64,000 nt of DNA from Micavibrio sp964400125 (GTDB lineage Bacteria > Pseudomonadota > Alphaproteobacteria > Micavibrionales > Micavibrionaceae), in the NCBI GenBank assembly GCA_964400125.1, contig CAYNSR010000001.1:124001-188000 (forward strand). The letters are read 5' to 3'. Positions within the stretch are counted from its first letter, which is position 1. Each line of letters begins with the position of its first letter. Made by a program: the position numbers and the translations under genes. This document shows positions 1 through 7,434 of this stretch, in pieces. A model generated the notes under the pieces. It was not told the origin of the DNA and did no database searches. It was given only the letters and a program-made list of their open reading frames with translations.

Positions 1-88
1 CGCGCCACCGATCCATGACGTTGAGGCTACAATTATCAAGAATCGTCCGGCCACCGATCTTGTAGGTCAAATTGGATATACTCAGCAT
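1..88 (-). CDS. ABC-F family ATPase, N-terminal fragment (cut by window start)
   Basis: Reading the minus strand from an ATG at 88 gives an open frame to the window edge, beginning MLSISNLTYKIGGRTILDN. This is the standard opening of ABC-F (EttA/Uup/YheS-type) ATPases: a first beta strand, then the I-G-G-R-x-I-L-D segment that precedes Walker A. The Walker motifs lie outside the window, so the assignment rests on about 29 residues. ABC-F proteins act on the ribosome and are soluble. The gene diverges from the deaminase at 207, leaving a shared 118-bp upstream region. It is distinct from the complete Uup-type ABC-F gene at 41290-43116. Another ABC ATPase beginning the same way cannot be excluded. 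Confidence 0.62.
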   Translation of the reverse strand, partial: MLSISNLTYKIGGRTILDNCSLNVMDRWR

Positions 89-206
89 TCAGGCTCGCTT
101 TGTCAGGGGTGCGTTATGCCATAAAATGGCGGCAAAAGCGAAGATTTAATGATCCATATTGCAGGGTGCGCGTTTCCTGCTATGTTTTCGGCAACGGAGG
201 ATCATC

Positions 207-1235
207 ATGACCGGAATCGACGGATTTATCGAAAACATGCCCAAGGTCGAACTGCACCTGCATATCGAAGGCAGCCTTGAACCTGAATTGATGTTCGCTC
301 TGGCACAGCGCAACAATATCGCCATCCCGTTCCAATCCATTGAGGATGTTCGCCGTGCCTATAACTTTTCGAACCTTCAGGATTTTCTCGATATTTATTA
401 TCAGGGGATGAATGTCTTGCGCACGGAGCAGGATTTTTACGACCTGACCATGGCGTATCTGAAGCGTGTCTCCGCGCAAAATGTTGTTCACACCGAAATT
501 TTCTTCGACCCGCAGGGACACACCGAACGCGGCATTCCTTTTGAAACGGCGCTAAACGGCATTACCCGCGCCCTCGATGAGGGAAAAAAGAATCTGGGCG
601 TTACATCGCATTTGATTATGTGCTTCCTGCGCCACCTGTCGGAAGACAGCGCCATGAAAACGCTCGAACAGGCCCTCCCCTATAAAGACAAAATCATTGG
701 CGTCGGACTGGACAGCTCCGAAGTCGGCCACCCTCCGTCCAAATTTTCCCGCGTCTTTGAAAAAGCCCGTGCCGAAGGATTTCTGATTGTCGCCCATGCC
801 GGAGAGGAAGGCCCGCCGGACTATGTCTGGCAAGCCCTCGATGACCTGAAAATCCAGCGTATGGACCACGGAAACCGCTCTTTAGAAGATCCAGAACTGG
901 TCCGACGTATTGTCGATGAGGGCATGGCCCTAACGGTATGCCCGCTCAGCAACCTGAAACTTTGCGTCGTCAAGGACATGAAAAACCACCCGATCCGGCG
1001 CATGCTCGACCTCGGCATCAAGGCAACGGTCAATTCCGACGATCCCTCCTATTTTGGGGGGTACATGAATGAAAATTACAAGTCCATAGCCCATGCGCTC
1101 GACCTGAGCCGTGAAGATATTCTCACTCTGGCCAGAAACAGTATCACGGCAAGCTTTATTTCCGGCCCGGAAAAACAAAGACTGATGACCGATCTTGACG
1201 GCTATGCAAACGCCGCATCTGTATCCGCCGGATGA
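207..1235 (+). CDS. Adenine deaminase (adenosine deaminase superfamily)
   Basis: A 342-residue zinc aminohydrolase that should convert adenine to hypoxanthine and ammonia in purine salvage, in the cytosol. Zinc ligands are visible at H17 and H19 (ELHLHIEG), H197 (VAHAGEEGPP) and D278 (NSDDP); E200 is the catalytic acid and H221 lies in MDHG. The stretches LEPELMFALAQRN, GLDSSEVGHPPSKF and CPLSNLKLCV are typical of the bacterial/fungal adenine deaminase branch rather than true adenosine deaminase, so adenine is the likelier substrate; this is inferred from family resemblance. The start at 207 follows GGAGG at 196-200; an upstream in-frame start at 159 would add an atypical leader. The downstream flavoprotein overlaps its 3' end, suggesting co-transcription. 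Confidence 0.88.
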   Translation: MTGIDGFIENMPKVELHLHIEGSLEPELMFALAQRNNIAIPFQSIEDVRRAYNFSNLQDFLDIYYQGMNVLRTEQDFYDLTMAYLKRVSAQNVVHTEIFFDPQGHTERGIPFETALNGITRALDEGKKNLGVTSHLIMCFLRHLSEDSAMKTLEQALPYKDKIIGVGLDSSEVGHPPSKFSRVFEKARAEGFLIVAHAGEEGPPDYVWQALDDLKIQRMDHGNRSLEDPELVRRIVDEGMALTVCPLSNLKLCVVKDMKNHPIRRMLDLGIKATVNSDDPSYFGGYMNENYKSIAHALDLSREDILTLARNSITASFISGPEKQRLMTDLDGYANAASVSAG

Positions 1236-2445
1236 AACCGTGATATTGATTATAGGCGGAGGACCAGCGGGCCTTATGGCTGCGGAAACGCTTGCCGCGA
1301 ACGGATACGCGGCAACGGTTTATGATCGCAAACCTTCTGTAGGCCGCAAATTCCTGATGGCCGGACGCGGCGGATTGAACATCACCCATTCCGAACCACT
1401 GGAGCATTTTCTGGATCGTTACGGCGCGGCGCGGGCGTGGATCGGCCCGATCATCGAAAATTTTACGCCCGATGAAATGCGACTCTGGTGCCATGATTTG
1501 GGGCAGGAGACCTTTATCGGTTCCAGCGGACGCATTTTTCCAAAGAGTTTCAAGGCCTCACCATTGCTGCGGGCGTGGATTGCGCGACTGGAATCCGCCG
1601 GAACACGCTTTGTCACACAACATGACTGGACGGGATGGGACGATCAGGGAAGGTTCACTTTCCTGACACCGGGTCACGAAACCATCGCGGTTTCCGCCAA
1701 CGCCGCATTGCTGGCGCTCGGCGGCGCATCATGGCCGAAACTGGGGTCGGACGGGAGTTGGGTCCCGCTCCTGGCTGAAAAAAATGTCCCTCTTGCACCG
1801 CTGCGTCCGGCAAATTGCGGATTTCATGTAAACTGGTCGCAAGTCTTTCGTGAAAAATATGCAGGCCAGCCGTTAAAATCTGTCAGCCTCTCATTTTCCG
1901 GAAAAACAATCTCCGGCGATGCCATGATCGGAAAAAATGGTATCGAAGGTGGCGCAATTTATGCCCTCTCCGCCCCGTTGCGCGACATGATTGATAAAAC
2001 AAGAAGTGCGAATCTGACCGTCGATCTGCGACCCGGCCTGACCCTACGGGCGTTGCGGGACAAGCTGGAATCCCCGCGTCAGGGAAATTCTTTCAGCAAT
2101 TACTTGCGTAAAACTCTCAATCTCCCTCCGGTTGCGATCGGTCTGATTTATGAATGCGGCGGACAAAATTTACCCCCGCCCGCATTGGCGGCACTGATAA
2201 AGGATATCCCGCTCCTACTTGAATCCCCCTTTCCGATCGACCGCGCCATATCCACCGCTGGTGGCGTCATGCTGGATGCCATCGACGAAAACATGATGCT
2301 GAAACAATTTCCCGGTGTCTTTGTTGCCGGGGAGATGCTCGACTGGGAAGCCCCGACAGGCGGCTATCTATTGCAGGCCAGCTTCGCCACCGGAAAGGCC
2401 GCCGGAACGGGCATGGCAAAATGGCTGGCCCGGCAGGGGAACTAA
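1204..2445 (+). CDS. NAD(P)/FAD-dependent oxidoreductase, HI0933/YhiN (BaiN) family
   Basis: A flavoprotein of about 413 residues. The N-terminus has the dinucleotide-binding signature IIGGGPAGLMAAE, followed by the family motif VGRKFLMAGRGGLNITHSE. The C-terminus has STAGGVMLDAIDE and PTGGYLLQASFATGKAAG, which hold the FAD in HI0933-like proteins (TIGR03862 type, sometimes called aminoacetone oxidase family). The physiological reaction is not established for most members. An ATG at 1204 was preferred to the TTG at 1195; both place the start inside the 3' end of the deaminase gene, an overlap of about 32 bp, so translation is probably coupled. Confidence 0.85.
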   Translation: MQTPHLYPPDETVILIIGGGPAGLMAAETLAANGYAATVYDRKPSVGRKFLMAGRGGLNITHSEPLEHFLDRYGAARAWIGPIIENFTPDEMRLWCHDLGQETFIGSSGRIFPKSFKASPLLRAWIARLESAGTRFVTQHDWTGWDDQGRFTFLTPGHETIAVSANAALLALGGASWPKLGSDGSWVPLLAEKNVPLAPLRPANCGFHVNWSQVFREKYAGQPLKSVSLSFSGKTISGDAMIGKNGIEGGAIYALSAPLRDMIDKTRSANLTVDLRPGLTLRALRDKLESPRQGNSFSNYLRKTLNLPPVAIGLIYECGGQNLPPPALAALIKDIPLLLESPFPIDRAISTAGGVMLDAIDENMMLKQFPGVFVAGEMLDWEAPTGGYLLQASFATGKAAGTGMAKWLARQGN

Positions 2446-2504
2446 TCCCCTTTCCCGCCTGTTAGACGCTCGCTCCACCAAAGCGCACGAAACAGGGAAA
2501 CGTT

Positions 2505-2732
2505 ATGAGCAAAGCAGAGTTACTGGCCGCTGCCGCTGTTCTGTGGCTAACGGCTGGCGTTGCCTGGGCAACCAGTAATGCGTCCATGACCGCGGTCAAA
2601 ACAAGTGACATATGGAATCCGGTAACAGACAACATCGTCCTTGATGACGAATACGCAGATATGGCCTTCCGCCTTTACGATATCAATCACGATGGAGTCA
2701 TCAGTATCGAGGAATGGCACGCAGCGCATTAA
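2505..2732 (+). CDS. Small exported EF-hand protein
   Basis: A 75-residue protein. Residues 1-22 form a signal peptide (AAAAVLWLTAGVAWA), so export to the periplasm is likely. Near the C-terminus, DINHDGVISIEEW is a single canonical EF-hand loop with acidic residues at positions 1, 3, 5 and 12, which should bind Ca2+. No further domain is present and no partner can be named. A purine-rich stretch (CAGGGAAA) lies just upstream of the ATG. The stop TAA shares the palindromic TTAA at 2729-2732 with the stop of the convergent rlmN gene, so the two genes overlap by 4 bp tail to tail. Confidence 0.72.
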   Translation: MSKAELLAAAAVLWLTAGVAWATSNASMTAVKTSDIWNPVTDNIVLDDEYADMAFRLYDINHDGVISIEEWHAAH

Positions 2733-3883
2733 TGAGCTTCATCGTGCCCGTTAGATTTCCTGACGCGCTGGCTTTCCGATTTCAATTGGCCACATGCGGC
2801 CAGAATGTCACGCCCTCGCGGACGCCTGATCGGCGCATCATACCCTTCACGCTCCAGAATGGCCGCAAAAGATTCAATCCGCTCCATCGGTGAACAGACA
2901 TAGCCGCTTTTGTCCCATCCATTAAAGGGAATCAGGTTGATTTTACAGGGAATGTCCCGCACCAGCGCCGCCAGTTCATATGCCAGTTCGTCACTGTCAT
3001 TTACCCCGTCCAGCATCACATATTCAAACGTGATCCGCCGCGTTGCGCTTAACCCGGGATAATTCCGGCAGGCCTCCAGCAATTCCCGCAACGGGTATTT
3101 ATTATTGATCGGCATGATGCTGGAGCGCAAAACATCATTCGGCGCATGCAGGGAAATCGCGAGATTGACATTCAACTCCTCGCCGCATTGAACGATCTGC
3201 GGAACGACGCCGGATGTAGACAATGTGATCCGCCGCTTTGAAACACCCAAACCATTTTCATCCATGCAAATGGCCAGCGCCATCGCTACATTCTGATAAT
3301 TATAAAGCGGCTCTCCCATTCCCATCATGACGATATTGGTCAGGTCACGCGCCGCACCCTCACCCGATTTTTCACCCGGTTTCGGCCATTCATCTAAAAC
3401 ATCGCGCGCATACATGATCTGCTGGAGAATTTCATGCGCCGCGAGATTGCGCACCAGAGGCTGGGTCCCTGTGTGGCAAAATTTACAGGTCAGCGTGCAG
3501 CCCACCTGCGACGACACACATAATGTCCCGCGTTCCCGGTCGGGAATGAACACCACTTCGATCTGCTGCCCGTCGGACATGCCGAGCAGCCACTTGGCGG
3601 TCCCGTCAGCCGATTTTTGTTCGGCGACCAGAACAGGGCGTTCGATTGCGTATTTTTCGTTGAGCAACGCCCGCATATCCCGAGGCAAGTTGGCCATGGA
3701 ATCGAAATCCCGTGCGCCACGGTGATAGACCCAGTGCCAGACCTGCTTCGCCCGAAACCCCGGCAGGCCATGAGCGGCAAAAATCGCCTGCATCGCGGAC
3801 AAAGGCAGGCCGATCAGGGAAATCCGCCCTGCGGCATCCGTACGGGGCGCGGCAAAGGCGCCAGCATGGGAAGAAACACTCAT
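2729..3883 (-). CDS. rlmN: Dual-specificity RNA methyltransferase RlmN
   Basis: A radical-SAM enzyme of 384 residues that methylates C2 of A2503 in 23S rRNA, and of A37 in some tRNAs. The cluster motif CTLTCKFC supplies C129, C133 and C136. C122 (TLCVSSQVGC), seven residues ahead, and the C-terminal cysteine in GRDILAACGQL match the two catalytic cysteines known in E. coli RlmN. GMGEPLYNY and ISLHAPND are further family motifs. The frame is open further upstream, but the ATG at 3883 gives a protein of normal length; the 36-residue extension is not RlmN-like. It stands alone, downstream of the HU gene on the same strand but separated from it by a terminator. Confidence 0.95.
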   Translation of the reverse strand: MSVSSHAGAFAAPRTDAAGRISLIGLPLSAMQAIFAAHGLPGFRAKQVWHWVYHRGARDFDSMANLPRDMRALLNEKYAIERPVLVAEQKSADGTAKWLLGMSDGQQIEVVFIPDRERGTLCVSSQVGCTLTCKFCHTGTQPLVRNLAAHEILQQIMYARDVLDEWPKPGEKSGEGAARDLTNIVMMGMGEPLYNYQNVAMALAICMDENGLGVSKRRITLSTSGVVPQIVQCGEELNVNLAISLHAPNDVLRSSIMPINNKYPLRELLEACRNYPGLSATRRITFEYVMLDGVNDSDELAYELAALVRDIPCKINLIPFNGWDKSGYVCSPMERIESFAAILEREGYDAPIRRPRGRDILAACGQLKSESQRVRKSNGHDEAH

Positions 3884-3940
3884 AACAAAAATCCTGTGAA
3901 TTCCGGGGCAAGCTATAACACAGGAGAGAACGGGAATGCA

Positions 3941-3967
3941 AAAAACCCGCCATAGGGGCGGGTTTTT
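3941..3967 (-). terminator. Intrinsic terminator after the HU gene
   Basis: An 11-bp perfect stem (3941-3951 with 3957-3967) encloses a 5-nt loop. Read on the minus strand, the G+C-rich core is followed by a run of six T, as expected for rho-independent termination just after the HU stop at 3992. The element is near-symmetrical, but no gene on the plus strand ends here. Confidence 0.8.
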
Positions 3968-3991
3968 CGTTTCCTGCGGAAATCGTGGCAA

Positions 3992-4378
3992 TTACTTGCC
4001 AACGGCTTCTTTCAGTTCTTTTGCCGGGCGGAAAGCAATTTTCTTTTTCGCCGGAATTTTGATCGCTTCGCCGGTTGCCGGGTTGCGGCCCATACGGGCA
4101 GCGCGCTTGCGAACCTGCAGAATGCCGAGGCCAGCCATACGGATACGGTTGCCTTTTTTCAGGTTTTTGACCAAAGCCGCCACCAGATCGTCCATAATCA
4201 GGTTGGATTGCTTTTTGGTCATTTCGTGTTTCTCGGCCAGTTCCGCCGCGATTTGCTTCAGGGTTACCGTCGGTGCGGTTGCAGTGGTCTTTGCAGACAC
4301 TGCTGCCTTTGGAGCTGCTTTCGGAGCTGCTTTTGCGGCCTTGGGGGCTGCTGTTTTTGCTGCTGTTTTCGTAGCCAT
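3992..4378 (-). CDS. HU-family DNA-binding protein with basic Ala/Lys/Pro tail
   Basis: A nucleoid protein of 128 residues. The last ~90 residues are a complete HU/IHF domain (LKQIAAELAEKHEMTKKQS through GRNPATGEAIKIPAKKKIAFRPAKELK), including the GRNPATG flexible arm with the intercalating proline. The first ~34 residues are low-complexity AAPKAAKAAPKAAPKAA repeats resembling a histone H1-type tail. HU acts as a dimer that bends and compacts DNA. An in-frame TTG at 4387 is an alternative start, nearer the AAGG motif; the ATG at 4378 was chosen as the conventional codon. The gene is monocistronic, bounded by its own promoter and a terminator. Confidence 0.92.
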   Translation of the reverse strand: MATKTAAKTAAPKAAKAAPKAAPKAAVSAKTTATAPTVTLKQIAAELAEKHEMTKKQSNLIMDDLVAALVKNLKKGNRIRMAGLGILQVRKRAARMGRNPATGEAIKIPAKKKIAFRPAKELKEAVGK

Positions 4379-4738
4379 GGCTTTCAAACATCCTTCATTG
4401 GGTTAAGTTTTCCCGCCATCATCGTCCGCCGGACAGGCCGAGGATCATCAAAAAACCCCGGTTTTATCGGCAGAATCACGCTGGCAGACAACCTCTATAC
4501 AATACAGTTTGCAGAATTTGTCGATACATATTTTGCGTTTTACCCCTGTTTATAAGGGTTTTCGACACCTTTTTGAGTTTTTTACCCCCGTACGGCATTT
4601 TTCCGCCCGTTTTCCGGTGGAAAAAACGGACAAAAACCCCTTTGAAAACGCCATCTGATGCCGAATCACCCGTCCTGATTCGGACTATGAAATATTCCCC
4701 CCTTTCCGCTTTTCCTGCCGCCTGCTAACGTCTCAGGC
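4379..4738. other. Intergenic region between HU and methyltransferase genes
   Basis: This 360-bp gap separates two divergent genes. It holds the HU promoter (4496-4524, minus strand) and its roughly 110-nt leader. The half nearer the methyltransferase gene is rich in A and T runs with a short hairpin (CCGTTTTCC with its complement, about 4609-4631). No open frame with a ribosome-binding site and no RNA gene was recognised. Confidence 0.5.
4496..4524 (-). promoter_or_regulatory. Sigma-70-type promoter of the HU gene
   Basis: On the minus strand TCGACA (4519-4524) is followed after 17 bp by TGTATA (4496-4501), a good match to vegetative -35 and -10 boxes. Transcription would start near 4489 and give a leader of about 110 nt before the HU start codon. 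Pattern match only. Confidence 0.5.
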
Positions 4739-5575
4739 ATGACCATAGAAAAGGGCATTATCGACCATTACAGCCGTGGCGGCCTGCTGGAAACGATCCG
4801 GCAGGCACTGCAACAATCGGGAAAAGATCTGGCGGATTTGGCCCCTGAGGACCTCTCCCCTGTTGACGAACTCCATATTGGCGGCCACGCCACCACCGCC
4901 CATCTGATGACCTATCTGCAATGGCGGACGGAACACCATGTTCTGGATGTTGGTTGCGGTCTCGGGGGGGCGGCGCGCTATGTCGTCTCCAAACTCAAGG
5001 CGGCGGTCTCCGCCATCGACCTGACGCCGGAATATTGCAACACCGCCACCGCCCTGACGCAAATGCTCGGGCTGGAGGAACATATCGTGTTCAATCAGGG
5101 TAACGCGCTGGCCCTGCCCTACCCGGATCATGAATTCGACGGGGCCTACACTATCCACACCGCAATGAATATTCACGATAAAACAAGGCTTTACAGTGAA
5201 ATTTACCGGGTTTTGAAACATGATACGTTCTTTGGAATCTATGACATCATGGCCGGTCCGAACCCCGAACCACTGGCATTTCCGCTCCCTTGGGCCAGTA
5301 CGGCGGAAACCAGTTTTTTATGCTCCCCTGAGGATTTAAAAACCTTGCTGACCGAAGCCGGGTTTCAGGTCATCACCGAAGACGACCTGCGCGGCTATGC
5401 GCTGTTAACCCTGAAAAAACGTCTCGAAGCCGATCCTTCCCCGCTGGGGCCGCAGATTATCATGGGGGAAGATTATAAAATCAGGACATCCAATTTGCTG
5501 AACAATATCGCTGCAAAAAAATGCGCCCCGCGCGTCATGATCTGCCGGAAACCGTCACTGGAGGAAATTGTCTGA
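4739..5575 (+). CDS. Class I SAM-dependent methyltransferase
   Basis: 278 residues. The SAM-binding motif I VLDVGCGLGGAARYV lies at about residues 67-81, followed by the acidic loop AIDLTPEY, motif II-like LPYPDHEFDGAYTIH and motif III-like IYRVLKHDTFFGIYDI. The layout resembles the glycine/sarcosine/dimethylglycine N-methyltransferase and ubiquinone C-methyltransferase group (Methyltransf_11). The substrate cannot be read from sequence. The downstream thioesterase starts one base after its stop, so the pair is probably co-translated. The gene is preceded by a 360-bp divergent intergenic region. Confidence 0.8.
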   Translation: MTIEKGIIDHYSRGGLLETIRQALQQSGKDLADLAPEDLSPVDELHIGGHATTAHLMTYLQWRTEHHVLDVGCGLGGAARYVVSKLKAAVSAIDLTPEYCNTATALTQMLGLEEHIVFNQGNALALPYPDHEFDGAYTIHTAMNIHDKTRLYSEIYRVLKHDTFFGIYDIMAGPNPEPLAFPLPWASTAETSFLCSPEDLKTLLTEAGFQVITEDDLRGYALLTLKKRLEADPSPLGPQIIMGEDYKIRTSNLLNNIAAKKCAPRVMICRKPSLEEIV

Positions 5576-5576
5576 G

Positions 5577-6017
5577 ATGATCTGGTTTAAAAAATATACT
5601 GAATCGGAATTGCGGCATTTTATTACACACGAATCCATCGTCGATCTGATCGGGATTGAATTCACCGAAATCGGTGACGATTTCGTCAAGGCCCGCATGC
5701 CTGTCGATGGCCGCACCCACCAGATCAACGGAATCCTGCACGGCGGCGCAACCTGCGTTCTGGCGGAAACCATCGGCAGTTTTGCTTCCCTGATGTGCAT
5801 CGACCCGGAAATATCCTACGCCGTCGGCTCCGTTATCAATTGCAACCATTTGCGCCCGGCATCGTCGGGGTTTGTCACCGCCACATGCCGCCCGATACAT
5901 CTGGGCAGGACAAAACATGTCTGGGATATCCTGATCCACGACGATCACGGAAAACTCGTCGCCAAAAGCGAACTCACCTGCGCGGTTACACCGCTGGGCC
6001 AGGCGCGGACGGCGTAG
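5577..6017 (+). CDS. PaaI/YdiI-type hotdog acyl-CoA thioesterase
   Basis: 146 residues of a single hotdog domain. GILHGGATCVLAETIGS carries the HGG turn and the catalytic Glu of the YdiI/MenI and PaaI type, and the N-terminus MIWFKK resembles E. coli YdiI. These enzymes hydrolyse aromatic or medium-chain acyl-CoAs in the cytosol. The ATG at 5577 is preferred over an in-frame TTG at 5568; GGAGG lies at 5560-5564. Its 3' end overlaps the convergent ABC ATPase gene by 32 bp. The natural substrate is unknown here; given the acyl-CoA-rich surroundings a housekeeping thioesterase is a reasonable guess. Confidence 0.82.
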   Translation: MIWFKKYTESELRHFITHESIVDLIGIEFTEIGDDFVKARMPVDGRTHQINGILHGGATCVLAETIGSFASLMCIDPEISYAVGSVINCNHLRPASSGFVTATCRPIHLGRTKHVWDILIHDDHGKLVAKSELTCAVTPLGQARTA

Positions 6018-7434
6018 CATCCTGCAACGCAATCCGCGTCACAGAAACATTCTGGTTTTCCAGATGCGCATGAATGGTGTGGTATTTCAGGATATGCAAA
6101 TTATGCGCAATGCTGATGACGATCGTGTCTTTTGGCAGGCTATCGAGCAGTTCCTTGTAAAGCGTCTCCCCCGTATCTCTATCGAGAGCGGCGGTGATTT
6201 CATCGAGGAAAAGAATATCCGGCCTGTGCAATCCGGCAATCGCGATCATCAGCTTTTGCCGCTCCCCGCCGGACAGGGACAAGGTATCGCCGGTTGTAAC
6301 CTGCTTGTCCATAAAGAAAGTGACGGCCTGAACGATCTCATTCACGGCACTCTTTGCCTTCATGCGCAGCATCTGGAGACTGAGTGGCCAACTCGCGGCA
6401 TTGAAGGCCTGATGAAGCTTATCTGCCGATGAATGCTTTAACATCTCCGTTTTTAATGTTTCTGACATAAAGGCGACAACACGATCGGCCTGCGCCTTGT
6501 TCATACGAATTTCACGAAAAGAATCATCCGTATCTTCGTTTGCAAGAAAAGAATTCATGGCCTTTTTCAGAAACCTTCCGAATGCCCAGTTGAAATAATC
6601 GATTTTCAACGGCGTATAGGAAAAAATCCTGCCCTGCTTGCGTTCTGCCAGATCTGCGGCAAAAATCTTCAATCTTTTTTCCAAAGGGTGCAACAACGAC
6701 ATATCAATGTCATGCGCCATACTGTTTGCTATATTTTCGGTATCGTCCTGACGCAAATTGATTCCACATTTTTGAAACACCTCATCCAACCTGACATGCA
6801 GATAGGCGCGTTGCTCATCCGGGACATACTGGACACTATTGAACATCTGCGGCACGCGCTCTTTAATGCGGTCAGAAATTTTTTCCTTCACTGCACTCAA
6901 TTCATATTCCGGAACACCGGACAAAATAACCGGGATATCCTCCATCAATGCGTCGATTAGCATTTCAACCTGCTGCCCGGGAATTTGCTGGATCAGTTTG
7001 TCCAAGCCAACATTTTGCAGGGCAAGACGGAGATCGTGGTCACTGAATTTTCCCTTACCCTCGGTCGCCATGTTCAAAACAGTTCTTAAATTGGCGTTCG
7101 GTGCATACGCCGCCTGTGAGAAAAGCATGGTGCGCATACCACGCGGCATCACCACCAACCCCTGACCATAATCCCACTGGTCCATCAAGGCCTTGACGGC
7201 CGTGGTTTTGCCGCTTCCCGATTCCCCCGTAAAAATCACCCTGTCGCCGGGCCTGAAATGCAGGTTGACATCTTTCAGTAATACCCTGCCATTTTCGCCC
7301 GGTGTACGGATACAAAGATCATAAACACGAATATCCCTGCTGTCGTCGCGGGCCTCGGCAACAACGATAAACGGAATATCCCGGTGCGATAACGGGCCGC
7401 CTTGCGTATAAAATGCATCTGATAATTCGCTCAT
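5986..7434 (-). CDS. ABC transporter ATP-binding subunit with a large insertion
   Basis: 482 residues. Walker A GESGSGKTT is at 70-78, a Q-loop glutamine near 107, the signature LSGGERQ at 387-393, Walker B ILFLDE at 407-412, and H444 fits the switch histidine. Normal ABC ATPases have roughly 60-90 residues between Q-loop and signature; here there are about 280, mostly predicted helix (about 140-380), with no motif recognised in the extra part. With the membrane subunit at 7434-9173 it forms a split version of an SbmA/YddA/ABCD-type transporter. The ATG overlaps the upstream stop as TAATG, so translation is coupled. The substrate is unknown; vitamin B12 or peptides are typical of the class. 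Confidence 0.82.
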   Translation of the reverse strand: MSELSDAFYTQGGPLSHRDIPFIVVAEARDDSRDIRVYDLCIRTPGENGRVLLKDVNLHFRPGDRVIFTGESGSGKTTAVKALMDQWDYGQGLVVMPRGMRTMLFSQAAYAPNANLRTVLNMATEGKGKFSDHDLRLALQNVGLDKLIQQIPGQQVEMLIDALMEDIPVILSGVPEYELSAVKEKISDRIKERVPQMFNSVQYVPDEQRAYLHVRLDEVFQKCGINLRQDDTENIANSMAHDIDMSLLHPLEKRLKIFAADLAERKQGRIFSYTPLKIDYFNWAFGRFLKKAMNSFLANEDTDDSFREIRMNKAQADRVVAFMSETLKTEMLKHSSADKLHQAFNAASWPLSLQMLRMKAKSAVNEIVQAVTFFMDKQVTTGDTLSLSGGERQKLMIAIAGLHRPDILFLDEITAALDRDTGETLYKELLDSLPKDTIVISIAHNLHILKYHTIHAHLENQNVSVTRIALQDATPSAPGPAV

